DNA from: Eremomyces bilateralis CBS 781.70
Taxonomy: Eukaryota > Ascomycota > Dothideomycetes > Eremomycetales > Eremomycetaceae
Direction: 5' to 3'
Assembly (NCBI RefSeq): GCF_010015585.1
Contig: NW_022985067.1
Location: forward strand, 642,808-706,807
DNA: 64,000 nucleotides
Shown: positions 9,265-19,476 of the stretch, in pieces
Position numbering within the stretch: the first letter of the stretch is position 1
Layout of the letters: every line of letters begins with the position of its first letter
Made by a program: the position numbers and the translations under genes
Notes under the pieces: generated by a model
What the model saw: only the letters and a program-made list of their open reading frames with translations
What the model was told of the DNA's origin: nothing
The model's database searches: none

Positions 9265-12200
9265 ATGCAGGTCGACAGCCCTGCGGCGGCTGCCGAGCAG
9301 ATCAAGAATTCGAGTGGCGAGATCGATGAGGGCCTGTACAGCCGGCAGCTCTACGTCCTTGGTCATGAGGCTATGAAACGTATGAGCTCTTCGAACGTCC
9401 TGATCGTCGGCTTGAAGGGTCTTGGTGTCGAAATCGCGAAGAACATCGCTTTGGCCGGTGTCAAGTCTCTCACCTTATACGATCCCCGCCCCGCCGAAAT
9501 CTCCGACCTCTCCGCACAATTCTTCCTTTATCCCGAAGATGTCGGCAAGCCTCGAGCGGACGTGACGGTCCCTCGTGTGTCCGAGCTGAACCCCTACACG
9601 CCTGTCCAGGAGCATCCGGTCAAAGATCTGACATCGAACCTCGAGGAGCTCAAGCGATATCAAGTTGTCGTTCTCACCAACACGCCGCTGGCAGATCAAA
9701 TCAAGATCTCCGAGTTCTGCCACCAGAATGGGATCTTCGTCGTCATCGCAGATACTTTTGGGTTGTTTGGCAACATCTTTACTGATTTCGGAAAGAACTT
9801 CTCTTGCGTGGATCCTACCGGAGAGGAGCCGTTGACTGGCATTGTTGCCGGCATTGACGACGATGGTCTTGTGTCTGCCCTCGATGAAACGCGACACGGG
9901 CTCACCGATGGCGATTACGTGACTTTCACCGAGATCGAAGGCATGGAGGGGTTGAACAACGCTGCTCCCCGCAAAATCTCCGTCAGTGGACCATACACTT
10001 TCAGTATTGGCGATGTATCGGGGCTTGGCCAATACAAACGTGGTGGACTATACACCCAGGTTAAGATGCCTAAAATCATTGACTTCAAACCCATTACCGA
10101 GTCCTTGGCTGATCCAGAATTCCTCATCTCCGATTTTGCGAAGTTCGATCGTCCGGCGCAGCTACATGTAGGTTTCCAAGCCCTCCATGCATTCGCTGCA
10201 AACAACGATGGCAAAATGCCTCGCGCACACAACGACGAAGATGCGAACGCTGTCATCAACATTGCCAACGATCTGGCTAAGAAGGCAAAGGAGCCTGTGG
10301 AACTGGACGAGAAGATCATTCGAGAGCTCAGCTATCAGGCACGTGGTGAAGTAAGTCCGGTGGCAGCTGTTTTCGGCGGCCTTGCTGCCCAGCAGGCCCT
10401 TGAAGCGGTGTCCGGCAAGTTCCACCCTATCGTCCAGTGGATGTACTTGGATTCATTGGAGTCATTGCCTACGTCGTTTAAGCGGTCCGAAGAGCTATGC
10501 AAGCCTCAAGGAACTCGTTACGATGGCCAAATCGCGGTCTTCGGCGCAGAATTTCAAGAGAAGATCAGCAATATGAAACAATTCCTGGTCGGTGCTGGGG
10601 CCATCGGTTGCGAGATGCTGAAGAATTGGGCTATGATGGGTCTTGGATCTGGACCGAACGGTCACATCACGGTGACGGACATGGATCAAATCGAACGGAG
10701 CAACCTCAACCGACAGTTCCTCTTCCGTCCCAAAGATGTTGGGAAACTGAAGGCCGACTGCGCGGCTGAAACTGTGCAGAAGATGAACCCCGACCTCAAA
10801 GGCAAAATAACCCGAATGAAGGATCGCGTTGGACCGGATAGCGAGCATATCTTCAACGAAAACTTCTGGGAATCATTGGATGGTGTGACGAATGCTTTGG
10901 ACAACGTTGAAGCCCGTACATATGTGGACAGGAGATGCGTGTTCTTCCACAAACCCCTGCTCGACAGCGGCACATTGGGCACAAAGGGCAACAGCCAGGT
11001 CGTTCTCCCCAGACTCACCGAGTCTTATTCAAGCTCCCAGGATCCTCCTGAGCAATCGTTCCCGATGTGCACACTGCGAAGTTTCCCCAACAGAATTGAG
11101 CACACGATCGCATGGGCCAAGGATCTCTTCCATACGTACTTTGTTGGACCCGCTGAAATCGTCAATCTGTACTTGACGAAGCCTAACTACGTGGAATCCC
11201 AACTCAAGCAGTCAGGCAACGAGAAGCAAACCTTGGAGACCTTGAAGGAATTTTTGGTCACCGAGAAGCCACTGACGTTCGACGACTGCATCACTTGGGC
11301 ACGGATCCAGTTCGAGAAGCAGTACAACAATGCGATTCAGCAGCTGCTCTACAACTTCCCCAAAGACTCCCAGACATCGAGCGGCCAACCGTTCTGGTCC
11401 GGGCCGAAGCGAGCTCCTGACCCATTGAAGTTCGATCCCAACAATCCAACGCACTTCACCTTCATTGAAGCGGGAGCCAACCTCCATGCGTTCAACTACA
11501 AGATCAACCCGAAGGGTGTTACGAAGGAACACTACCTGAAAGTCCTTGCCGACCAAATTGTTCCGGACTTCAAGCCTGATCCAGGCGTCAAGATCCAAGC
11601 GTCGGACAACGAACCGGACCCCAACTCCGATGCATCCCGAGCCAGCGGCAACGAACTCTCCGATATAATCGCCAGCCTGCCTCCTCCCAAGTCCCTGGCC
11701 GGCGTCCAACTGGAACCCGTCGAATTTGAAAAAGACGATGATACCAACCACCACATCGACTTCATCACCGCGGCCTCCAACCTGCGTGCCGAAAACTACA
11801 AGATCGCGGAAGCCAACCGCCACAAGACCAAGTTCCTCGCCGGGAAGATCATCCCCGCCATAGCCACCACGACCGCGCTGGTGACCGGCCTCGTCAACCT
11901 CGAGCTGTACAAGATCATCGATGGAAAGACCGACCTCGAGCAGTACAAGAACGGGTTCATCAACATCGCGCTGCCCTTCTTTGGCTTTAGCGAGCCGATC
12001 GCGAGCCCGAAAGGCACGTACAAGGGGAGTAATGGCGAGGACGTCGTGATTGATAAGCTGTGGGATCGGTTCGAGACCGAGGATGTGACGCTGCAGCAGT
12101 TCGTCGATGACTTCAAGGCGAAAGGGTTGGATATCACGATGATCAGCTCGGGGGTTAGTTTGCTTTATGCAAGCTTCTATCCACCAAGTAAGCTGAAGGA

Positions 12201-12403
12201 CCGCCTGCCTTTGAAGTAAGTCTTCTCTCTGATAACTCCCACTTCTTATGCTAACGAGTTCTAGGTTGAGTGCGCTTGTGGAAACCATCAGCAGGAAGCC
12301 CATCCCCGAGCACCAGAAGAACGTCATCTTCGAGATCACTGCCGAAGATAGTACGGAGGAGGACGTGGAAGTCCCGTATGTGATGTTGAAGTTGAGGAAG
12401 TAA
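9265..12403 (+). CDS. uba1: Ubiquitin-activating enzyme E1
   Basis: Exons 9265-12215 and 12265-12403 with a 49-nt intron (GTAAGT, CTAAC, CTAG) give 1029 residues, the usual E1 length. Order of parts: inactive adenylation half ([29 protein letters not shown]), first catalytic-Cys half domain, active adenylation domain with [19 protein letters not shown] and [17 protein letters not shown], the catalytic cysteine at about residue 602 in [12 protein letters not shown], second Cys domain, and a C-terminal ubiquitin-fold domain carried over the last intron. It adenylates ubiquitin with ATP, forms the E1 thioester and charges all E2 enzymes, in nucleus and cytosol. The ATG at 9265 is a safe minimum start; an upstream exon can extend the protein (separate entry). 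Confidence 0.97.
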
Positions 12404-12895
12404 AGACCCTGGATGATTGCAACGGCTACATGAGCAATGTTTACTCGGACGCTGTCTATAGCAGCGATGCGATGGATTACGGTGGGGTTGAGGAACCAAC
12501 CAAGCAGTGTATTATCCTATTCTGCAGTAACCATAGATAGACATTAGCTATACGGCACAGTAACGAAAATGTATTTTTCATCTACTTTAATTGCCTAGTA
12601 GAAGTGATGGAGACCGTCGAACAAGCATATATTGTAAGAAATGAGAGCCTGATCTAGAGTGATTCCATATACCATGCATTTGCCAAACTCATACGGTACC
12701 GTCCATGCCATTGTGATCATCGCCCATAAGTCATGAACTACAAGATCCGCGCCTGCTTATAGCCGTATCGCACACCATCTCCGACGTGCCGCGCAGAACC
12801 AACACGGAACGCCAACTCTCGCTGAAAGACATGGTAAATCACGCCCAAGTACGCCAACCGCAGACACACGACAGTATTCCCACAGTCCGATGCGA
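12404..12895. other. Convergent 3' intergenic region
   Basis: About 490 bases between the ends of UBA1 (plus) and the WD40 gene (minus). It should contain both 3' UTRs. No further gene, repeat or hairpin stands out. Confidence 0.5.
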
Positions 12896-14659
12896 TCACA
12901 GCTTGACTCCCCACACCCCTCGTCCACCAACCACACCCACCCACTCCCCCCCATGCCCCGTCAACGAACTATGCGGCGCCCAACTCAAATTCGACACCTC
13001 ATAATCACACTTCCACGCACTCATCGGCCCCTTCGCCGCGACGTTCCCTCCCTGTGCCTGCCCCTGCGCCGGTCCCTGCGCCACCGTCTGCGCACCCGGC
13101 CCGTTCCCTCCCGCCCCATTCTCCCTCGCGCCGCCCGTGCCTGCGCCGCCCGTGCCTGCGCCGCCCGTGCCCGCGCCGACCGGCCCATCCAACGCAGCGC
13201 CGCTCCCGCCGAGCAGATCCCAACCGAGCACCTGGCAATCGTCGGCGCCGGTGACGAGGACGCCGCGGCGGCTGGGGGCCCATTCGACGGCGTTGACGGC
13301 GGCGGAGTGGCCGCGGAGCTCGAGGAGGGCTTGGCCGGGTTGGCGGACGTCGAGGATGCGGACGATGGGGGAGTCGGCGGCGAAGGTGGCGAGGAGGTGG
13401 GCGTCGTGCGGGGAAGAGGCGAGGCGGAGGAGGGGTGGGGGGGTGGTGAGGGTGTGGGAGGTGGCGCTGGATGAGGTGGTGGCGGGCGTTTTGGTTGGGG
13501 AGTTTCGGGAGGGGGTGGGAGGGGTGTCTGTGGGGTGTTAGTGGGGATGGAGGAGGTTAGGGAGGGGGTGGAGCTACCTTTTGATGGGTCGGGTTTCTCG
13601 GCCGGTTCGTAGATGATGGTAGAATGCTCGAGGCTGCGGAGGTCAAACATGCGGACGCTGCCGTCTGCACCGCAGGAGACGAAGACATCGACGCTGCCAG
13701 CGCAGAAACGGACGTCAAAGACCTCCTTGTCGTGAGCGATGAGTTGGGTCTTGGCGGTAAGCGTCGGTATGTCCCAGATGGTGCATGTGGTATCGATACT
13801 GCTGGTGATGATGAGCTTCGGGGAGACCTGGTTCCAGTCAAGGCTGGTTAAGGGAGCCGTGTGTTCCGGTGTTTTGGAGTTCGAGAGGAGAGCGAGCGGG
13901 GTTAGCTTCGCCGTGGGCGGACCGCGCTGGTTGGCGGTGGACGTTCGATTAATGCTGTTCGAGAGGGTCTGGGAGCTTGCTTGGGAGGAATTCGGTAGTG
14001 ACCATAACCGTAGATGGTCGCCTGCTGTTGCGAGGAGATCCGACTGTTTCGATGCCGAAGGCGGTTCCCACAGTATGCGGGTGACGGGGTATGAGCACGT
14101 CGCCTCAGCGACTTTGACATATTCAACGCCATAAGGTACCCCTCCCGATGTATTCATGTCTTGCTGGTTAATCTGAGTGTCAAGGATTTGGATCTACAAT
14201 GCACTTGGTCAGCATATTGCTGTCCCTCAAAGTAGATAGGTGAAAAGCGGGCAGACTCCAAACGACGCATCGTGAGTATGTCGGGCCACGATCCCTTCCA
14301 GACATGATGACACTCACGAAATTATGCGGATCTTCCAAGTAACTCCCAATTGCCATCTTTCCCGCGCTTCCCAGCCCACCGGCTCCTCCACCAGGGGTGC
14401 TTCCACCATGCACCGTCCACTTGCACCAATCGAACGCGAATATCGGCCAGGGCGCGACATAGCTACAGTTCCCAGGAGTCACGTTCTCGCGGTAGGTACT
14501 CCCCATGCTGATGTCATGATTCTCGCTGTTGGCACGCGGTCGGATCTGGTCCAGCGCGAGCGGCATGCTGTGGGCGTGGGAGGGTGGTGGACGAGACTGC
14601 GGCGCGGGGGGCACGCCGCCGCCTGCTTGGAGGCTTTCGGGAAGGGCTTGATTCTGCAT
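12896..14659 (-). CDS. DCAF7/WDR68 (AN11/TTG1)-type WD40 protein
   Basis: Exons 14318-14659, 13578-14193 and 12896-13527, with introns starting GTGAGT and GTAGCT, encode 529 residues against about 340 in animal DCAF7. The diagnostic family sequence is clear: APWPIFAFDWCKW near the N-terminus, DLLATAGDHLRLW, APLTSLDWNQVSP, SSIDTTCTIWDI, KTQLIAHDKEVFDV, GADGSVRMFDLRSLEHST, LLRLASSPHDAHLLATF, RILDVRQPG, AVNAVEWAPSRRG, and NLSWAPHSS at the end. Family members are scaffolds for DYRK-type kinases and for CUL4-DDB1. The extra length comes from a proline/glutamine-rich N-terminus, a Ser/Thr/Pro insertion at the second intron and a Gly/Ala/Thr/Gln-rich loop before the last blade, which holds three copies of a 15-base unit (about 13128-13175). 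Confidence 0.85.
13128..13175. repeat. 15-bp coding tandem repeat in the WD40 gene
   Basis: Three head-to-tail copies of a unit read on the plus strand as CGCCCGTGCCTGCGC, the last with one change. On the coding (minus) strand they encode repeated Gly-Ala-Gly-Thr-Gly units in a disordered loop. The unit length is a multiple of three, so copy-number changes would keep the frame. Confidence 0.7.
13432..13469 (+). other. G-quadruplex-capable G-run cluster
   Basis: Plus strand shows GGGG-T-GGGGGGG, then TGGTGA, GGG, TGT, GGG: four runs of three or more G with loops of 1, 6 and 3 bases, which fits the classic G4 rule. It lies in the template strand of the WD40 gene, where the protein is proline-rich. 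Confidence 0.4.
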
Positions 14660-15050
14660 GGGAGGCAGTATCGGTATAGAGTCGGTAGGAGGAGAGAAAG
14701 GATAGAGGGTAGAGGGTGAATAGAGGGTGAATAGAGGGTGAATAGAGGTGTGATTCAGGTCATTACCAGCACATCGAATGGCTTTTACAGGGATGAGGTT
14801 GATGATTGTTGATCAAATGGCAGGGGGTGGAGACTGGAGCTCCTCACACTATGGAACCCAAAGCACACGGCATCAACTCCTTGTCATGGACAATCGGTTA
14901 GGATGTTTTTCAAGCAAGAGTAGTGTAGATGAGGATCGAACAGTCTCAGTACAGTTGAAAATATTAAGACAAATACATCGTTAACTCATTAACTTAATCG
15001 TTCAACTAATAGCAGGCCATCCGAGAGGCTCCCCAAGTCATACCATCATC
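14660..15050. other. Region between WD40 gene start and Ame1-like gene end
   Basis: About 390 bases holding the WD40 gene's 5' region, with a minisatellite at 14701-14750, and the 3' UTR of the neighbouring minus-strand gene. Nothing else is recognisable. Confidence 0.5.
14701..14750. repeat. 11-bp minisatellite upstream of the WD40 gene
   Basis: Unit GAATAGAGGGT is repeated about three times with partial copies on both sides (GATAGAGGGTAGAGGGT at the left, GAATAGAGGTG at the right). It lies 42-91 bases upstream of the WD40 start codon, so it would fall in the 5' UTR or core promoter. Confidence 0.75.
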
Positions 15051-17211
15051 CTATGTCACCGCTGTCCCTTCTATAACTTCGGCTGCTCTCTCCAACAGCC
15101 CATTGAACTCCTTCAATTTGCCGAGCAACCCATCATCCTCTTTCCCACACACCCTCATAGCCACATCCTGCAGCTGCAGCGAGAGCCTCTCGTTCATGTG
15201 CGACTCGTCCTGCCCCGTCTCCTTAACTCCATCCTGCACCTGATCCAACGCAAAACCCACCCGCTCCCACCGCCGCACCAGGTCGCGTCTCCGCACTGTC
15301 TCCTTCTCCGCACGCGAAAACCGCGCCCGCACTTCGTCCATTCGCAGGGCCGCATTGTCTCTCTCCCGCCGCACGGTCATCAGCTCTTCCCTTCGCAACG
15401 CAAGGTCCGCTCTCGCACGCCGCAGCCGCGACTCGAGTACGTCGGAAGCATATGCCGTTTCGGCAAGCTCGAAGAGAGTGGTTTGTAGGGTTGAGTCAAA
15501 GGCACGGAGAATGTTGGACTTGCGAGCATGGGCTGCGGGCCCAGTTGGTGGCTGTTGGATGGCAAGGTGCGTTGCAAGGAGCCGATGGGTTAGCTCGGAG
15601 GTGACTTGTGCAAGGACCTCTGGAGCGGTGACTGCGGTGCTGGTTGGATGGCTGGGAGGGGGGTTGGCGAGGCGGTGCGTAGTGATGGGGATGGAAGTCC
15701 CTGACGGTATCGCCACGGGATCTGGTGACGGTTCTCGAGAGGGAGGTTGAAGTTCCACCTGGATGGTGATCCGCTGCCGTTTGGTTAGGGCGAGTTCTGC
15801 CGGCAATTCATCTGATCGACGCTTTCGTGGGATGTAGTGCGTCTCCGGTTCGTAGGATGGGTCGGTGAATGTAGTCATGGCAGACATGGCTGGAGAGGGG
15901 GCAATGGAATCTTCCAACGCGGCATGCAGGAGCTGCCTTTGTGGAGGGTTCCGTCGGCGTGTTAGAACATCCTCATCAAGTTCGTCACCAGTACTGGCGT
16001 CATCGATTATGGTGGCTTCGGGTCGATCGGGCTCCATTTCAGCTGTGATTCGAGAGGATGGGTGAAGACTAGGTGTCCTTGGTTTAGGAGTAACGAACAG
16101 CGGGGATGTAGTGATGGGATTTCGGGTAATCTCAGCAGCGAGGCCTTCCCGCTCCATACGTTGGTTGTGGACTGGAGTCCCCAACATTTTATCAATGTGA
16201 CGTTCGATAGAGGCGTCGTCGACCGTCGATTCATGATGTTTGTCGGGCTGCCTATGCGGCGATGCCGATCCCAGAGCAGCAATCGGCTCTGTTGATTTCG
16301 GGGAGTTGAGGATCGCTTCCTCCAAGTCCTCCAGAGGCAGTCTTGTCCGTCTCCGGCCTCTTTCGACGCTAGGCGGAGCGTGTTCGGATTCGGTAACATT
16401 CTCTTTGCCCTTCAAGAACGATTTCGTCTTGAGCGGGGTGCCAATATTGGCCGAGGGAACAATACTCCCTCCCATGGACGCTCTGGTCTTCCCTAAGTTC
16501 AGACTACTCATACTAAGTCGTCCGTTTGATGCCGCCGGGAGCGGTTTGGAAGGAACCACGTGGTATTTCTTTCCGGTCGATTTGGCCTTTGCGGATCGTA
16601 ATGTTCGCTTATTACCAAGTGTTTTGGGCCCCTCGTCCTCTTGTTGAACTTGGCCATTTTGACCTAGTGTCTGCTCCGGTGTGTGTTGAACAGGTATCTT
16701 CTGCTGCGTACGAACATTCGGGGTTCGTTGCTCGCGCTCTTCTGCGACAAGAGGATCCGTGTCGTTGTGATCGCTAAGTGCCCTATTGCCTTCTGAAGCC
16801 GACACAACTACTTCAGGCTCCTCCTGGACGGGAGCAAAACCACCGGAGACCTCACTATCGCCTTCTGCTTGTGCCGACCATCCCGCGTTCTTCGTAGATG
16901 TCGATTTCGTTGAAGTTGCGGGAGTCTTTCTGGCACTCCTTGTTTTTGTAGAAGCTGGCGTCTTCTTTGACACCCCACTCCCTCGATTTCGGGGAGTCTT
17001 CCTTGACGACGGCTTTGGATTCAATGGCGCAGGTGTTGGAGCCTCTCTCGGCGGAATCGATGGACCAAAGGAGAATCCGAAGTCCGCATTCTTGATTTCG
17101 CGTGTGCCTGCGCCTCGCTGGCGGAGGAGTCGTCGCTCTTGTCGGTCTGATATTGCGATTAGCATTGGTGAAATCCAGGGTTCCAGGTCATTTATTACCA
17201 TTTGGCGCCAT
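15051..17211 (-). CDS. Inner kinetochore protein of the Ame1/CENP-U family
   Basis: Exon 1 is only 13 nt (17199-17211), spliced across a 52-nt intron (GTAATA donor, GCTAAT branch, TATCAG) to exon 2 (15051-17146), giving 702 residues. The start then reads MAPNDRQERRLLRQRGAG, followed by ADFGFSFG. Without the intron the open frame upstream has no conventional start before residues that spoil this motif. Yeast Ame1 begins with a comparable basic arginine-rich RLRGSHSRR motif that contacts the Mtw1 complex. After it come a long Ser/Thr/Pro/Lys-rich disordered region and, near the C-terminus, a heptad-rich coiled coil (LESRLRRARADLALRREEL), as in CENP-U where it pairs with Okp1/CENP-Q. Assignment rests on N-terminal motif plus architecture, so the protein is probable rather than certain. 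Confidence 0.6.
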
Positions 17212-17579
17212 TTCCGTTCATGCGCATGCCGACTTGCATCAGTGCATGTCAAGAATGATTGAGTTTTTGACAGAATGCAACACTACAGATACAGTGCATC
17301 TCCACAACCGCGACATGGGACGCGTCGAGGGCATTGGAGGTGGAACTGAGTCAGGTGTAAACAGTCTTGGCGTTGTACAATGATAAATGCGCGAGTCATG
17401 TGGCCTCTCCTCTCAGCCTACCAGTTGTACGAGCTGGTCACGTTCATTGTTCACAAGGCAGCATCATCCTCGGATTACATCGCTATACGGGGATATATTA
17501 GCGTTATCTCGAGGTTAAAGCGTCTTTCTTTCCATCACTCCGACTATGAAGCCGCAATTCCTTTCCCTGCTGTAATCCG
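17212..17579. other. Divergent promoter region, Ame1-like / Atg28-like
   Basis: About 370 bases shared by two divergent start codons. No recognisable cell-cycle box, repeat or RNA gene. Confidence 0.5.
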
Positions 17580-19229
17580 ATGTCTGCATTCCGCTCCTGG
17601 CTCCCTCCTTCAGGAGTCCATCGCGCAACCCATGAACTCCCACTGTATCACTCTCCACCAACCTCTCCTCCTCCAGGTCAGCGGACGCTCTCTCCTCATC
17701 AATCAGCCCCTCGTGCGTCGTCCTCGCTGTCACCGTATCGTAGGACAGACAGCCCTCGAACTAATCGAGGACAGGCCGCGGAATCGATCCATGCCTCCAC
17801 GCTTCGACTCCAGCATGCACGGGAAACTCCCACCGAGCTTCTGGCTCTCGAACGAAAGGCCACGGAGTTGCAGGAGAGGCTCCAGCATTTAGTCGACGCG
17901 CAGTCCGAAGCTCTCCTGGCGGTAAATGGCCCTCAAGGAGCTACCGATCCCGAGCTAGATCCCGAGCTGGGAGACTTCCCTGACTACCTCGACGATGCCG
18001 ACAACAGCAGCTTGACCGGAACAGCGTGGAGCACGCCTTCATCTAGGTCTCCAGCAGGCCGCGGTCATCGCCTGCCACCGCATGTATCAGGGAAGCCAAA
18101 ATCCCTCCACTCGACGAGACACAATATCTACAAAACCATGCTACGGCTCTCACGCCTGAAGTCTCGCGAGCATGAGCTCCTAACACCGCAACTATCCTCC
18201 CACACGGCCAACCTCCACCGGATTGACACCTGGGACCGCCAGAAATCACGCATCGCACGCGCCGCGTCCGAACTCCAATTCTCGCCGGATGGCCGACGCG
18301 CCCAAGAGCTCGGGGAGGAGGTGGATCGTGTAGATCAAGAGATTGAGGAGCTGCAGACGCGGTTGAATCAGCTGAAGTCCCAACGGGACAGACTGGATGA
18401 TGAGCATCAAAAATTGTTGAATCGCTTGGAGGCACAGCAGGCGAAGTTCCGGCGAGAAGAGCAGAACGTCGAGGCGGAAGTCCGGGACTTTGTGGGTAGA
18501 GCTCCGGAGAACCTCGGAGATGGTGCCAAGGGTGGCAATGGACGCATGGGATGGCGGACTCGCGAGGATGTAGATAATGCTGATGGACAGGGAGCGATCT
18601 GGAATATCAAGCCGGAACGACGGACGTTGGAGATGGCGAAGGACTATTGGGAATGGCGGTTGGAAGGCTCAGAGAGACGGGTTAAGGCTGCTGAACGCGA
18701 AGAAGATGCATTAAAGGACGGTGCCCAGATATGGCGACAGGTCGTTGAGAGAGTCAACGAGTTCGAGAGGTCACTCCGAGAGTCTCTCCAAGCGATCGCT
18801 GCGTCCACAAAACCTGGTGCCAATATGGAAAGCGTGTCGAAAACGTCCCGATCGATCCAAAACGCTATGGACGAGGTGGCATCCTACCTGGAAGAACAGC
18901 ACGAAGTATCCATCCAGAAGGGCTGGAACCTGCTCATTACCTGTATTGGAGCCGAATTGGAGGCGTTCAGGCAGGCGCAGGATGTCTTGGGTCAAACGCT
19001 TCAGACATTGCAGCAGACAGAGTTATCTGAGCTGCCGTCATCGCCGTTTGGAAAGGGTTTAAGGAGGCGTAGCAAGCGTATGTCACAACCGGTGAGCGAT
19101 GCATCGACTGCGACAGTCATCTCGCCTTCCAAGCAAGTTGTCATATCGCCATTGGATGATGATTCTGAGGATGCGGATCCAGATCCGGATTTGCTAATCT
19201 CACATCTGGACACGGATCCGGAATCATAA
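17580..19229 (+). CDS. Atg28-like coiled-coil autophagy protein
   Basis: Single exon of 549 codons. The N-terminal 75 residues are Ser/Pro-rich and disordered. A first coiled coil follows (LLALERKATELQERLQHL), then a conserved central block (YKTMLRLSRLKSREHELL, then SHTANLHRIDTWDRQKSRI), a second strong coiled coil (DRVDQEIEELQTRLNQLKSQ), a tryptophan-containing segment (AKDYWEWRLEGSERR) and a helical region ending in an acidic tail. The central block is what I recognise from filamentous-fungal proteins named Atg28, after the Komagataella factor needed for pexophagy. Family members carry no catalytic motif. Function by name is family knowledge; the sequence itself shows only a coiled-coil scaffold. 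Confidence 0.55.
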   Translation: MSAFRSWLPPSGVHRATHELPLYHSPPTSPPPGQRTLSPHQSAPRASSSLSPYRRTDSPRTNRGQAAESIHASTLRLQHARETPTELLALERKATELQERLQHLVDAQSEALLAVNGPQGATDPELDPELGDFPDYLDDADNSSLTGTAWSTPSSRSPAGRGHRLPPHVSGKPKSLHSTRHNIYKTMLRLSRLKSREHELLTPQLSSHTANLHRIDTWDRQKSRIARAASELQFSPDGRRAQELGEEVDRVDQEIEELQTRLNQLKSQRDRLDDEHQKLLNRLEAQQAKFRREEQNVEAEVRDFVGRAPENLGDGAKGGNGRMGWRTREDVDNADGQGAIWNIKPERRTLEMAKDYWEWRLEGSERRVKAAEREEDALKDGAQIWRQVVERVNEFERSLRESLQAIAASTKPGANMESVSKTSRSIQNAMDEVASYLEEQHEVSIQKGWNLLITCIGAELEAFRQAQDVLGQTLQTLQQTELSELPSSPFGKGLRRRSKRMSQPVSDASTATVISPSKQVVISPLDDDSEDADPDPDLLISHLDTDPES

Positions 19230-19476
19230 ACATCATCTGCAACACAGCGACATACTAGGTAGCAAATTAAAGCAAAGCAAGATACTTCAATTGTTACACG
19301 GAACTAAAGGTACAAAAGAAAGTCGACCGCTGTCGATGGTGATCCTACTATGTGAATCGCTCCAACCCAAATGACCGCTACACATAACCGAAACGCCTCT
19401 CTGATCACCAGAGCATGTCCACCACCAGCCCACAGAAAACCCAAGTCAATCTGAACAAAAAAAAAAGGGGTATCTT

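Noticed and set aside
11212-12339. 375-codon open frame opposite UBA1
   Set aside because: Antisense shadow of a highly conserved coding exon.
17212-17252. Longer N-terminus for the Ame1-like protein by reading through the 52-nt segment
   Set aside because: It would begin at a TTG, displaces the terminal arginine motif, and the segment carries donor, branch point and acceptor signals.
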